From Yoonia sediminilitoris (GTDB taxonomy: Bacteria; Pseudomonadota; Alphaproteobacteria; Rhodobacterales; Rhodobacteraceae), in contig NZ_QBUD01000002.1 in NCBI RefSeq assembly GCF_003058085.1, forward strand, positions 558,001-622,000: a stretch of DNA of 64,000 nt, given 5' to 3'. The position numbers and the translations under genes are program-made. The notes beneath the pieces are model-generated. The model had not been told where the DNA came from, ran no database searches, and saw only the letters and a program-made list of their open reading frames with translations. Positions 56,270 through 64,000 of the stretch are shown here, one piece after another. Within the stretch, counting starts at the first letter, position 1. Each line of letters opens with the position of its first letter.

Positions 56270-57284
56270 CCCCTTGTGGGGTCATCGCCCAATCCGTCAC
56301 CAGACGGCCTGTCAGCATCTCGTCCGGGTCACCTGATGCGGGATCACCGCTTGTCACATAGTACACCGCACCGCTGTCCAGCATCCGCTGATGTTCTGAC
56401 CGGGGCATCTGGAAATAGATCATATTGGCCTGCGGTTCAAACAGCAACTCAACGCTGTTGTGGCCGCGCAAACCCTCGGCCAGCTGATCACAACGCGCAT
56501 TGGCAGAACGGGCCATGTCCAGCCATAGCCCGTCGGTCAGATAGGCCTGCATCTGCGCCGACAGATACCGGTGTTTGGACAGCAGGTGCCCGCCGCGCTT
56601 GCGCCGCAACTCGAATTCCCACGCAAGGTCGGGGTCAAAGATCACGCAAGCCTCGACCCCCAGCGCGCCATTCTTGGTGCCGCCAAAGCTGACCGTATCA
56701 ATCCCCGCTTTCCACGACATTTCAGCAGGTGTGCAATCAAGGGCCACAAGCGCGTTGGCGAAACGGGCGCCATCCAGATGGGTTTTCAGCCCGAAATCCC
56801 GCGCCACTTCGGTCAGTTCTTCAATCTCGTCCAGCGAATATAACGTGCCCCTTTCGGTGACCTGTGTCAGCGAAACCGGGCCACGCTGCGGCCCATGCAC
56901 GCCGCGTGTTTCCTCGGCCGTGATCTTGGCATGCAGCGCGTCGGGGGCCATTTTGGCATGTTCGGTCGGCACCAGTGTCAGCTTGGCCTGACTGTAAAAT
57001 TCAGGGGCGTTACATTCATCTTCTGCAATGTGCGATACATCGGCGCAGAAGATCGTTTCCCAGGGTTGCGCCATCGTCCCCAACAAAATCGAATTGGCCG
57101 ACGTGCCGTTGATGACCAGATATACCGCGGCTTTCGGGGCCTCGAACAGGTCACGGATTTGCGCACGCACTTCGTCCATGATGGGGTCGGCGCCATAGCC
57201 CAACGCATAGCCATTGTTGGCATCAATCAAGGCTTCCATCACTTTGGGATGGGCAGGGCCCGCGTTGTCAGAGGCAAAGAACAT
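56238..57284 (-). CDS. ltaE: Low-specificity L-threonine aldolase
   Basis: A 348-residue PLP enzyme that cleaves threonine or allo-threonine to glycine and acetaldehyde. It starts MFFASDNAGPAHPKVMEAL. The PLP-binding lysine lies in DTVSFGGTKNGALGVEACV. HLDGARFANALVAL carries the aspartate that contacts the cofactor. GAGGAG precedes the ATG. It directly follows the YcgN-like gene (stop and start adjacent). Confidence 0.94.
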   Translation of the reverse strand: MFFASDNAGPAHPKVMEALIDANNGYALGYGADPIMDEVRAQIRDLFEAPKAAVYLVINGTSANSILLGTMAQPWETIFCADVSHIAEDECNAPEFYSQAKLTLVPTEHAKMAPDALHAKITAEETRGVHGPQRGPVSLTQVTERGTLYSLDEIEELTEVARDFGLKTHLDGARFANALVALDCTPAEMSWKAGIDTVSFGGTKNGALGVEACVIFDPDLAWEFELRRKRGGHLLSKHRYLSAQMQAYLTDGLWLDMARSANARCDQLAEGLRGHNSVELLFEPQANMIYFQMPRSEHQRMLDSGAVYYVTSGDPASGDPDEMLTGRLVTDWAMTPQGVTQFLDLLRG

Positions 57285-57749
57285 TCAGGTAGGCTCCTCG
57301 ATTATGTAATCATCCCAGTCGTCTTCGTGGACGTTGATTTCGGATACAGTCCGCTCTTGCACGGATACCCCGGCATCATGGACCGAATTCGGATCGCCTG
57401 ACACCAACGGATGCCAGTCATAGAGCGGCTTGCGTTCGTGCACCAAACGGTAGGCGCAGGTTTGCGGTAACCAATAGAGGTGATCCAGAATTGTTTTCGG
57501 CGTCATGACGATGCACTCCGGCACAAATTCATGGCGCATCGCGTAATTGCTGCAAAGGCAGACGGTATCGTCCAGCAAACGGCAGGCCACACGGGTCAGT
57601 GCCACGTCGCCATCTTCGTCCTCAAGCTTGTTCAGGCAGCATTTGCCGCAACCATCGCACAGGGCTTCCCATTCGCGCTGGTTGAGCGCGCTCATCGGTT
57701 TCTTTTCCCAATAGCGGTCCGCCAGTCCGTCGCGGTCAATCTCAGACAT
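57285..57749 (-). CDS. YcgN-like cysteine cluster protein (UPF0260)
   Basis: A 154-residue protein of unknown function. The conserved cysteine clusters are CDGCGKCCLNKLEDED and RLLDDTVCLCSNYAMR, with IVMTPKTILDHLYWLPQTCA in the second half, as in E. coli YcgN. These cysteines may bind a metal or an iron-sulfur centre. The ATG at 57749 overlaps the ribF stop by 8 bases, so it is cotranscribed with ribF and ltaE. Confidence 0.9.
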   Translation of the reverse strand: MSEIDRDGLADRYWEKKPMSALNQREWEALCDGCGKCCLNKLEDEDGDVALTRVACRLLDDTVCLCSNYAMRHEFVPECIVMTPKTILDHLYWLPQTCAYRLVHERKPLYDWHPLVSGDPNSVHDAGVSVQERTVSEINVHEDDWDDYIIEEPT

Positions 57750-58680
57750 GGGCAAGGATTTCCCGGGCTTGGGCGCAATCCGCGTCCATTTGGGTGATCA
57801 GCGCATCAAGCCCGTCAAACTTCAACTCGGGGCGCAGGTAGTCCACCAGAGCGACCGACAGGTTGGCCCCGTAAAGATCGCCCTTGAAATCAAAGATGAA
57901 TGTTTCACAGTTGGCTGTGTTTTCGCCGAACATCGGACGCACCCCGATTGACGCGGCACCATCATAGCTGCCCTTGTGCTGGCCATTGAGCACATCAACC
58001 TTGACCGCATAGACCCCAAATTTTGGCGGATGCAGGCCCGCAATTGACATATTCGCAGTAGGGTATCCAAGGTCGCGACCGCGCTGTTCGCCCCGAATAA
58101 CCTCGCCCTCGATCCGGTGCCAGTGGTCCAGCATCGCGGCGGCATCGCGAGGGCGCCCTTCGCTCAGGGCACGGCGAATGGCGGTGGACGACACTGCACC
58201 GGCATCGTTGGTCACAATCGGCGAAATGGTAACGCCAAAGCCCATTTCCGTACCAAATGCCTGCAGATCGTCCGTCGTTCCCGCACGGCCCTGCCCAAAA
58301 CAGAAATCCGCACCAACCACCACATGCGCAAGACCAAGCTGGTCTGCTATGATTGTTTGCGCAAACGCCCGTGGCGTCAGGGCAGCAAGGGCCGCGTTGA
58401 ACGGCAGTTCATACAGCTTTTCGACGCCCAGCTTGGCGAGCCGGTTTGCCTTTGCCTCTGCATTCATCAACCGGAACGGCTTGGGATCTTTGGAAAAGTA
58501 ACTGCGCGGATGGGGTTCAAACGTCATGATCCCCAAGGGCACGCCCAGATCACGGGCCACTTTGCGGGTGATATCAATGACCGCCTGATGGCCGATGTGG
58601 ACACCATCAAAATTGCCAATGGCCGCAGCAGCGCCGCGGTCTGTTGGATCAAGGTAGTAGGTGTCTCTGATTATGCGCAT
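57742..58680 (-). CDS. ribF: Bifunctional riboflavin kinase / FAD synthetase
   Basis: A 312-residue enzyme that makes FMN and then FAD. The N-terminal adenylyltransferase domain has the nucleotidyltransferase motif AAAIGNFDGVHIGHQAVIDI. The C-terminal kinase domain has GRDLGYPTANM and GVYAVKVDVLNGQHKG-like beta-barrel segments. Length is normal. It lies between the MaoC gene (35-base gap) and the ycgN-like gene. Confidence 0.95.
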   Translation of the reverse strand: MRIIRDTYYLDPTDRGAAAAIGNFDGVHIGHQAVIDITRKVARDLGVPLGIMTFEPHPRSYFSKDPKPFRLMNAEAKANRLAKLGVEKLYELPFNAALAALTPRAFAQTIIADQLGLAHVVVGADFCFGQGRAGTTDDLQAFGTEMGFGVTISPIVTNDAGAVSSTAIRRALSEGRPRDAAAMLDHWHRIEGEVIRGEQRGRDLGYPTANMSIAGLHPPKFGVYAVKVDVLNGQHKGSYDGAASIGVRPMFGENTANCETFIFDFKGDLYGANLSVALVDYLRPELKFDGLDALITQMDADCAQAREILAHV

Positions 58681-58715
58681 GGCCTTGCGTAGCGTGGCCT
58701 GCGGACAGGTGCAAG

Positions 58716-59159
58716 TCAGTCAAACTTGCGGGATGGGGCCAGAACGGTTGCATCCCCCACGAGTACCTTCTTGTTGTTCACAATGCAGCGCGTATCCATC
58801 TTGACCCGTCGCTTTGAAAAGTCGATTTCCGTCACTTCGACCTCTGCCAGAACCAGATCACCGGGGCGCACGGGGGCAAGGAATTTCAGGTTCTGTCCAA
58901 GATAAACGGTGCCGTGGCCGGGCAGTTGTTCACCGATGACAGCACTCACCAGACCGGCCGTCAGCATCCCGTGGGCAATACGGCCGCCAAAAATCGTGTC
59001 GTGGGCATAGTCATCATCAAGATGCACGGGGTTACGGTCGGTAGAGACTTCTGCAAAAAGCTCGATATCGCGATCAGTGATGATCTTGGACACGGACCGG
59101 ACCATGCCGATCTCAAGATCCTCGATACAGATCGTTCCGCGGGGGGCGTTATCAAGCAT
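58716..59159 (-). CDS. MaoC-family (R)-specific enoyl-CoA hydratase-like protein
   Basis: A 147-residue hot-dog-fold hydratase. The R-hydratase motif is complete: FAEVSTDRNPVHLDDDYAHD followed by TIFGGRIAHGMLTAGL. It resembles PhaJ, which hydrates trans-2-enoyl-CoA to (R)-3-hydroxyacyl-CoA for PHA synthesis or fatty acid metabolism. I choose the ATG at 59159 because GGAG lies 6 bases upstream of it. The ATG at 59171 would add four residues but lacks a ribosome-binding site. An inverted repeat lies just upstream. Confidence 0.9.
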   Translation of the reverse strand: MLDNAPRGTICIEDLEIGMVRSVSKIITDRDIELFAEVSTDRNPVHLDDDYAHDTIFGGRIAHGMLTAGLVSAVIGEQLPGHGTVYLGQNLKFLAPVRPGDLVLAEVEVTEIDFSKRRVKMDTRCIVNNKKVLVGDATVLAPSRKFD

Positions 59160-59187
59160 TTCGCGCTCCATTAAGTAACAAAAATCC

Positions 59188-59206
59188 CAATATCACATCG
59201 ATATTG
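59188..59206. promoter_or_regulatory. Inverted repeat operator candidate upstream of the MaoC gene
   Basis: CAATATC-ACATC-GATATTG is a perfect 7-base dyad with a 5-base spacer, in an A+T-rich stretch 29 bases before the chosen MaoC start. Its position between promoter-like DNA and the gene fits a repressor site. The cognate regulator is unknown and no regulator gene is adjacent. Confidence 0.55.
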
Positions 59207-59249
59207 AAATTTTATTACTTTGCGAGCGCGGAAAGATCAAGTGATTCCG

Positions 59250-60125
59250 TTAGCGCAGATGGCCTATCGTGAAAGTTGCGCTCATTTGATGGGACTGAAG
59301 ATAGGCCTCCAGTGCCGCCGGATCGGGCCGTGTAAAGGTTTTTGTCTCAGATGCCGCCAGACCACCCGATATAAACAATGCGTCGATATCTTCCTGCACA
59401 GCGCCGAGGATATCGGTCCCGATGCCATCGCCTATCCCGATAATGCGCGGGTCGGCAGGAGCGTTCGGCAGGGCCGCCAACCTGCGCCGGGCCAGATCAT
59501 AGATCGGCGGATGCGGTTTTCCGAAATAAAGGCTCTCGCCGCCCATTTCCGTATAAAGCGCGGCCAAGGCACCTGCACACCATTCCCGCACCTTGCCACG
59601 GTCCACGACGATATCAGGGTTTGCACAAAGTAATTTGAGCCCCTTTTGCTTGGCATACAGAAACTCGGGCCGGTTCACATCAACATCAGCCAGCGGGTCG
59701 AACGGGCCGCAGCAGACGATCCCTTCGGCCTGTTCCAGCGGAACCTTTTGGATATTCACCGGGTCGTCGATGATCTTTAACGGCTTGAAAAAATCATCGT
59801 CACGCGGGCTTTCCCCCATGAACCAGATCTTTTCGCCGACGATACCCCGATACATTGCCGCCCGCGCGCTATCGCCCGAGGTGGCAATCGCATCCCATGC
59901 ATCCTGCGGCACGCCGAACCCTTCGATCTGGTGGGCAACGCTGTCCCACGGACGGGGTGAATTCGTGACCAGCACAACAAGCCCGCCGCCGGCACGATAT
60001 TTCTGCATGGCCGCTACCGCATCCGGCAAAGCATGGACGCCGTTATGCATGCACCCCCACAGATCGACAAAGGCCGCGTCATACTGGCCCGAGATGTCTG
60101 CGAAAGTCTCGATAATCTGGGTCAT
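59250..60125 (-). CDS. HAD-type hydrolase, TIGR01459-like
   Basis: A 291-residue HAD phosphatase of the class IIA (NagD-like) type. Motif I reads DAAFVDLWGCMHNGV, where the second Asp of the usual DxD is replaced by Gly-Cys, as I remember for this subfamily. VLVTNSPRP is motif II, and IGDGIGTDILGAV motif IV with the acidic residues. YFGKPHPPIYDLA carries the motif III lysine. The substrate is unknown. AAGGG precedes the ATG. Confidence 0.87.
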   Translation of the reverse strand: MTQIIETFADISGQYDAAFVDLWGCMHNGVHALPDAVAAMQKYRAGGGLVVLVTNSPRPWDSVAHQIEGFGVPQDAWDAIATSGDSARAAMYRGIVGEKIWFMGESPRDDDFFKPLKIIDDPVNIQKVPLEQAEGIVCCGPFDPLADVDVNRPEFLYAKQKGLKLLCANPDIVVDRGKVREWCAGALAALYTEMGGESLYFGKPHPPIYDLARRRLAALPNAPADPRIIGIGDGIGTDILGAVQEDIDALFISGGLAASETKTFTRPDPAALEAYLQSHQMSATFTIGHLR

Positions 60126-60193
60126 GGTGCGCCCTTGCAGATGAATTGCGGTGATGTGTGTGCGCGCCCCGGATCGTTTCCGGGGCGGACAGA

Positions 60194-61111
60194 TCAGACC
60201 TTGAGGTTCGGGATGATCTGCTTTTTGCGGCTCATGATGCCGGGCAGTACAACCGTGTCGCCTGTGACCTTGGCGTCAAAGGATTTCTCGGCCACGGTCT
60301 TGGTCAGGTCGTTGGGGACCAGCATGGTTGCTTCTTCGTTCAGGATATCGACTACGAACAACAGCACCTCGTCCACCTTGTCGGCTTCGGCAACCTTCGG
60401 CATTTCCTTCATCAGGCTGTCTTTGCGGTCCAGCACGATCTTTGGCGCGGTGGTTTCCAGCACCGAGACGCGGAATTTCTTACCGCCGACTTCATACTCT
60501 TTGCTGTCCATCCGCAGCAGTTCGGCATCGGAAAAGGCTGAAATGTCGGACTTGGCGGCAAACATTTCATCGGCATAGGCGGAAATATCGACTTTCAGGT
60601 CAATCGCCAGCTTTTCAGCCAGTTCCTTGTCGGTTGGCGTCGTGGTTGGCGACCGGAAGGCCAGCGTATCGGACAGGATGCACGATAGCATCAGGCCCTT
60701 GATCCCGTCAGGCATGTCGGCGGCTTTGGCGCCCATCATCTGGTGCATGATCGTCGCGGTGCAGGCCAAGGGGCGGATCGTAATATTAATCGGATCGTTG
60801 GTGACCAGACCGCCGGTCAGCTTGTGGTGGTCGATGATGGCGATCACCTTGGCATCATTGATCCCGTCGGGCAGTTCAGCGGGGTTGTTTGTATCAACGA
60901 TGACACATTGCTGATCGGCTTTGACGTCCTTGATGATGTCCGGCTGCTTGAAGTCCCATTTTTTCAGAACAAACAGCGCCTCGGTATTGGGCGTGCCCAG
61001 CAGAGCCGCCTTGGCGTCAATGCCTGTATGGTTCAGGTACCATTCCCAAATCAGGGGCGATCCGGTGCTGTCTGTGTCGGGGGCTTTGTGGCCAAAAACG
61101 AGTGTCGTCAT
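60194..61111 (-). CDS. ppaC: Manganese-dependent inorganic pyrophosphatase
   Basis: A 305-residue DHH-family pyrophosphatase (family II). Metal-binding motifs: LVFGHKAPDTDSTGSPLI at the N terminus, VDTNN, the DHH motif VIAIIDHHKLTGGLVTNDPI, and a C-terminal RK motif region (MSRKKQIIPNL). It hydrolyses pyrophosphate from biosynthesis in the cytoplasm. GAAGG precedes the ATG. It is one gene after uvrC on the same strand. Confidence 0.95.
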   Translation of the reverse strand: MTTLVFGHKAPDTDSTGSPLIWEWYLNHTGIDAKAALLGTPNTEALFVLKKWDFKQPDIIKDVKADQQCVIVDTNNPAELPDGINDAKVIAIIDHHKLTGGLVTNDPINITIRPLACTATIMHQMMGAKAADMPDGIKGLMLSCILSDTLAFRSPTTTPTDKELAEKLAIDLKVDISAYADEMFAAKSDISAFSDAELLRMDSKEYEVGGKKFRVSVLETTAPKIVLDRKDSLMKEMPKVAEADKVDEVLLFVVDILNEEATMLVPNDLTKTVAEKSFDAKVTGDTVVLPGIMSRKKQIIPNLKV

Positions 61112-61204
61112 AATGAAGCGCCTTCATCTGCTATGGTTTGGGCGGGTTATAGCAGGGGTTTGCGCGATGTCACGGCATGACCTGCGATTACATTGGGAGA
61201 GTCA

Positions 61205-63061
61205 TCAGCCATTTTCGTGAAAATAGTCATAGATCTTCTGCGCCATATTGGCTGACACACCGTCCACGGCCTTGAGGTCCGCAAGATTGGCCCGCGCGAC
61301 GGCCTTGGCCGAGCCGAAATGCGCCAGCAGCGCGCGCTTGCGGGCAGCCCCTACGCCGGGCACATCATCCAGTGGGGTCGCACCAATGGCCTTGCTGCGT
61401 TTGGCCCTGTGGGTACCAATGGCAAAGCGGTGGACCTCGTCACGCATCCGCTGAATGAAGTAAAGCACAGGGTCATTATGGCGTAGCGCCATGACGGGCT
61501 TGCCGGTACGATAGAATTCTTCCTTGCCTGCATCGCGGTCTTCGCCTTTGGCGACGCCGACCATGGGGATGTCGCTGACCCCAAGATCATCCATAATCTC
61601 GCGCACTGCACTGACCTGCCCCGCACCACCGTCAATCAGCAACAGGTCAGGCCAAGTGCCTTGATTGCGTTCGGGGTCTTCCTTCAGCAGCCGTTGGAAG
61701 CGGCGGGTCAGGACCTCTTTCATCATGCCGAAATCATCGCCGGGCGTCAGATCATCGCCCTTGATGTTGAACTTGCGATACTGATTCTTGTCGAATCCGT
61801 CCGGGCCAGCCACGACCATCGCCCCCACCGCATGGGCACCCTGAATGTGGGAGTTGTCGTAAACCTCGATCCGTTGCGGCACCTTTTCCAGATCAAACGC
61901 CTCTGCCACGCCTTTCAGCAGTCGGGCCTGCGTCGCGGTCTCTGACATCTTGCGGGCAAGGCTTTCGCGGGCGTTGCGCAGGGCGTTTTGTACCAATTCC
62001 GCTTTTTCGCCGCGTTGGGGGATTACAATCTCGACCTTGCGGCCTGCCTTTTCGGCCATTGCGTCGGCCATCAGGTCGTCATTGTCCAGCCCATGCGACA
62101 GGATCAGCATCTTTGGCGGTTCGCGCGTGCTGTAGAACTGGCCGACAAAAGCTTCCATCACCTCTGACAGGTCCTCATCCCCGCTGATGCGCGGATAGTA
62201 ATCGTGGTTGCCCCAGTTTTGGTTGGCCCGGATAAAGAACACCTGCACACAGGCCTGCCCGCCATCGGTATGAAGCGCGATGATATCCGCCTCGGCGGTG
62301 TTTTGCGGGTTGATCCCTTGGGCCGATTGGACTTGCGTCAGCGCCTTGATCCTGTCGCGCAGGGCGGCAGCGCGTTCGAACTCCATTTCCGCGCTCGCCG
62401 CCTGCATTTGCGCGGCCAGTGTTTCCTGAATGCCCTTGGTGCGACCTTGCAGGAACTGTTCCGCGTCACGCACTGTGGCGGCATAATCCTGTGCCGAGAT
62501 CAGCCCGCAACAGGGACCAGAACAGCGCTTGATCTGATATTGCAGACAGGGGCGCGTGCGCGTTTCAAAGTCGCTGTCAGAGCAATTGCGCAACAAGAAC
62601 ACCCGCTGAAGCTGATTGAGTGTGCGGTTGACCGCACCGGCACCGGCGAACGGCCCATAGTAGTTGCCCTTTTGCTTCTTGGCGCCGCGATGTTTCTTGA
62701 TCTGGGGAAAGGCATGATCTTTGGCCACAAGGATATTGGGAAAGGATTTGTCGTCGCGCAGCAGCACATTGTAGCGCGGCTTCAACTGCTTGATCAGGTT
62801 CTGCTCCAGCAGTAGCGCCTCTGTTTCCGTGCGCGTTGTCAGAAACATCATCGACGCGGTTTCGCGGATCATCCGGGTGATACGCGGACTGTGCTGTCCG
62901 GGGCGGCTGTAGCTGCTGACGCGCGCCTTGAGGTTGCGGGCCTTGCCGACATACAAAACCCGACTATCCGCATCCAGCATCCGGTAGACGCCCGGAGAAT
63001 TATCCAGCGTGCGCAGATAATCATGGATGATGTCGTAACCGGACTTGGGCTGTAGGGTCAT
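61205..63061 (-). CDS. uvrC: UvrABC excinuclease subunit C
   Basis: A 618-residue nuclease of nucleotide excision repair. The GIY-YIG domain for 3' incision is at the N terminus (SPGVYRMLDADSRVLYVGKA with RNLKARV). The UVR motif lies around FERAAALRDRIKALTQVQ. The RNase H-like 5'-incision domain begins with RIEVYDNSHIQGAHAVGAMV. The C-terminal helix-hairpin-helix pair reads LDDVPGVGAARKRALLAHFG and LKAVDGVSANMAQKIYDYF. Length is typical. Confidence 0.97.
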   Translation of the reverse strand: MTLQPKSGYDIIHDYLRTLDNSPGVYRMLDADSRVLYVGKARNLKARVSSYSRPGQHSPRITRMIRETASMMFLTTRTETEALLLEQNLIKQLKPRYNVLLRDDKSFPNILVAKDHAFPQIKKHRGAKKQKGNYYGPFAGAGAVNRTLNQLQRVFLLRNCSDSDFETRTRPCLQYQIKRCSGPCCGLISAQDYAATVRDAEQFLQGRTKGIQETLAAQMQAASAEMEFERAAALRDRIKALTQVQSAQGINPQNTAEADIIALHTDGGQACVQVFFIRANQNWGNHDYYPRISGDEDLSEVMEAFVGQFYSTREPPKMLILSHGLDNDDLMADAMAEKAGRKVEIVIPQRGEKAELVQNALRNARESLARKMSETATQARLLKGVAEAFDLEKVPQRIEVYDNSHIQGAHAVGAMVVAGPDGFDKNQYRKFNIKGDDLTPGDDFGMMKEVLTRRFQRLLKEDPERNQGTWPDLLLIDGGAGQVSAVREIMDDLGVSDIPMVGVAKGEDRDAGKEEFYRTGKPVMALRHNDPVLYFIQRMRDEVHRFAIGTHRAKRSKAIGATPLDDVPGVGAARKRALLAHFGSAKAVARANLADLKAVDGVSANMAQKIYDYFHENG

Positions 63062-63346
63062 CGGGGATGTTTCGTGATTCTATTTTGGCTGCAATGGTAG
63101 CGCCGCGGGGACAAGAGAAAAGGCATCCACGCAATCTGTGGATAACTCAGTGGATTAATCTTTGGCAGATGGAATTTTCCTTTGTTTTTGGCTCACTTCG
63201 ATGATCTGCTTAATCTTTAGGCGTATTTTCAAGCCACTGTTATTGCAGTGTTTTTTTATTGCGATCCAGTTAACACCTTGAAAAATAGGTCAATTGCAAC
63301 GCTTTTGTGACACTTGACATGCCCCGGTGCGTAACTTTGGCCTGAT
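63062..63346. other. Intergenic region between a partial SDR gene and uvrC
   Basis: This 285-base, rather A+T-rich stretch holds no gene. It should contain the uvrC promoter. A perfect DnaA-box sequence (TTATCCACA on the minus strand) lies at 63137-63145, with a near-match TAATCCACT beside it. Two boxes are too few to suggest an origin, but DnaA control of uvrC is conceivable. Confidence 0.5.
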
Positions 63347-64000
63347 TCATTCAACCCCAACCACATCTGGCGTCTCCCAGGCCAGATGCTGGCCCCCGTC
63401 GATGGCCAGCATTTGTCCTGTGACAGCGGGCGCATCCAGAAAATATCCCAAGGCCGCCGTGATATCGGCGGGGTTTGCGCCACGCTTCAGGATCGTCGCG
63501 GCGCGCTGCTTTGCGAACTGCACGTCAGATTGTTCATGTCCCTGCAATGTCGGCCCCGGCCCGATGCCATTCACCCTGATCTTGGGTGCCAGCGCCTGCG
63601 CCGTCGTGCGGGTCATCGCCCAAAGCCCCATCTTTGCAATTGTGTAGCTCATGAATTCGGGGGTCAGCTTGTGTACCCGCTGGTCAAGCATATTAATGAC
63701 CAGCGCCTGCGCAACAGGTTCTCCGAAATCACCAATCATCGGGTCGGGCGCTTGGGCGGCGAACCTCTGGGTAAGCACAAAGGGCGCACGCAGGTTGGAT
63801 TCTATGTGTCTGTCCCAGCTTTCGCGGGTGCCCGTGGTGATGTTGTCGTGTTCAAAGATTGACGCATTGTTGATCAAGCAGGTCAGCGGCCCGCCAAGTG
63901 CGTCAACCGCCCGTGTCACCAGACCCTCTGTCGCCTCTTCGTTCAACAGATCAGCTTGCAGGGCTGTTGCCTGCCGCCCCATGGCCTGCAATCGGGCAAC
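63347..64000 (-). CDS. Short-chain dehydrogenase/reductase, C-terminal part (cut by window edge)
   Basis: The last 217 codons of an SDR-family oxidoreductase; the N terminus with the Gly-rich cofactor motif is beyond the right edge. Visible are LTCLINNASIFEHDNI (the NNAG-type motif), the catalytic tyrosine and lysine in MSYTIAKMGLWAMTR, and VTGQMLAIDGGQHLAW near the end. The C-terminal part and FEHDN segment resemble pteridine reductase/FolM-type SDRs. The exact substrate is open. It is on the same strand as uvrC but separated from it by 285 bases. Confidence 0.88.
   Translation of the reverse strand, partial: VARLQAMGRQATALQADLLNEEATEGLVTRAVDALGGPLTCLINNASIFEHDNITTGTRESWDRHIESNLRAPFVLTQRFAAQAPDPMIGDFGEPVAQALVINMLDQRVHKLTPEFMSYTIAKMGLWAMTRTTAQALAPKIRVNGIGPGPTLQGHEQSDVQFAKQRAATILKRGANPADITAALGYFLDAPAVTGQMLAIDGGQHLAWETPDVVGVE

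Noticed and set aside
63137-63145. Perfect DnaA box considered as part of a replication origin
   Set aside because: Only one perfect box and one near-match are present, with no cluster of boxes, no dnaA/dnaN/hemE-type neighbours and no A+T-rich unwinding region.

Overview
The window reads as a chromosomal segment of a marine alphaproteobacterium of the order Rhodobacterales (Roseobacter group). This rests on the moderately high G+C, an atpHAGDC operon without the Fo genes, a sarcosine oxidase soxBDAG operon, pca/pob aromatic genes, a RutR-controlled reductive pyrimidine pathway, and small Rhodobacterales-type intergenic repeats. The genus cannot be fixed from sequence alone. No rRNA, tRNA, CRISPR, prophage or insertion sequence was seen.

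Layout. 1-6.7 kb: pyrimidine breakdown (partial ABC ATPase, hydA, an N-carbamoyl amidase gene, rutR, preA, preT) with an exact RutR-type operator and a second degenerate one. 6.9-7.3 kb: a decayed gene. 7.4-12.1 kb: a LysR regulator divergent from mmsA, then xylB and a globin gene behind an unusual set of hairpins. 12.1-17.9 kb: pcaQ divergent from pobA-pcaC-pcaH-pcaG and a beta-keto acid cleavage enzyme, then a LacI regulator. 18.0-22.8 kb: an ADP-ribosyltransferase-like protein, smpB, a potassium-channel-like protein, a YcaQ-type protein and an acyl-CoA synthetase. 23.0-31.4 kb: a 1320-residue protein built like animal soluble adenylyl cyclase, convergent with a tight three-gene operon (ThDP enzyme, flavin amine oxidase, ketosynthase-III-like protein lacking the nucleophile cysteine). 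31.8-36.8 kb: soxBDAG. 36.9-41.2 kb: galU, ggpS, a HAD phosphatase and gpsA, together a glucosylglycerol operon. 41.7-46.8 kb: rpsO, a Pit phosphate transporter, a Nudix hydrolase and pnp. 47.2-53.7 kb: a small hypothetical gene, atpHAGDC, an H-type lectin and a DUF1330 protein. 53.7-64 kb: mostly housekeeping genes on the minus strand (prs, ltaE, ycgN-like, ribF, a MaoC hydratase, a HAD protein, ppaC, uvrC, a partial SDR).

How the genes work together. Three catabolic modules (pyrimidines, 4-hydroxybenzoate/protocatechuate, sarcosine) feed carbon and nitrogen into central metabolism. The aromatic operon carries a BKACE gene where the usual lower-pathway genes would be expected, which suggests beta-ketoadipate may be cleaved with acetyl-CoA. 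The galU-ggpS-phosphatase-gpsA operon contains both precursor-supply steps and both committed steps for the compatible solute glucosylglycerol.

The most likely undescribed system is the amine oxidase / ThDP enzyme / cysteine-less ketosynthase operon at 26.9-31.4 kb. It looks like a small pathway that turns an amino acid into an alpha-keto acid and then into an acyloin-type product. Its convergent neighbour is the soluble-adenylyl-cyclase-like signalling ATPase.
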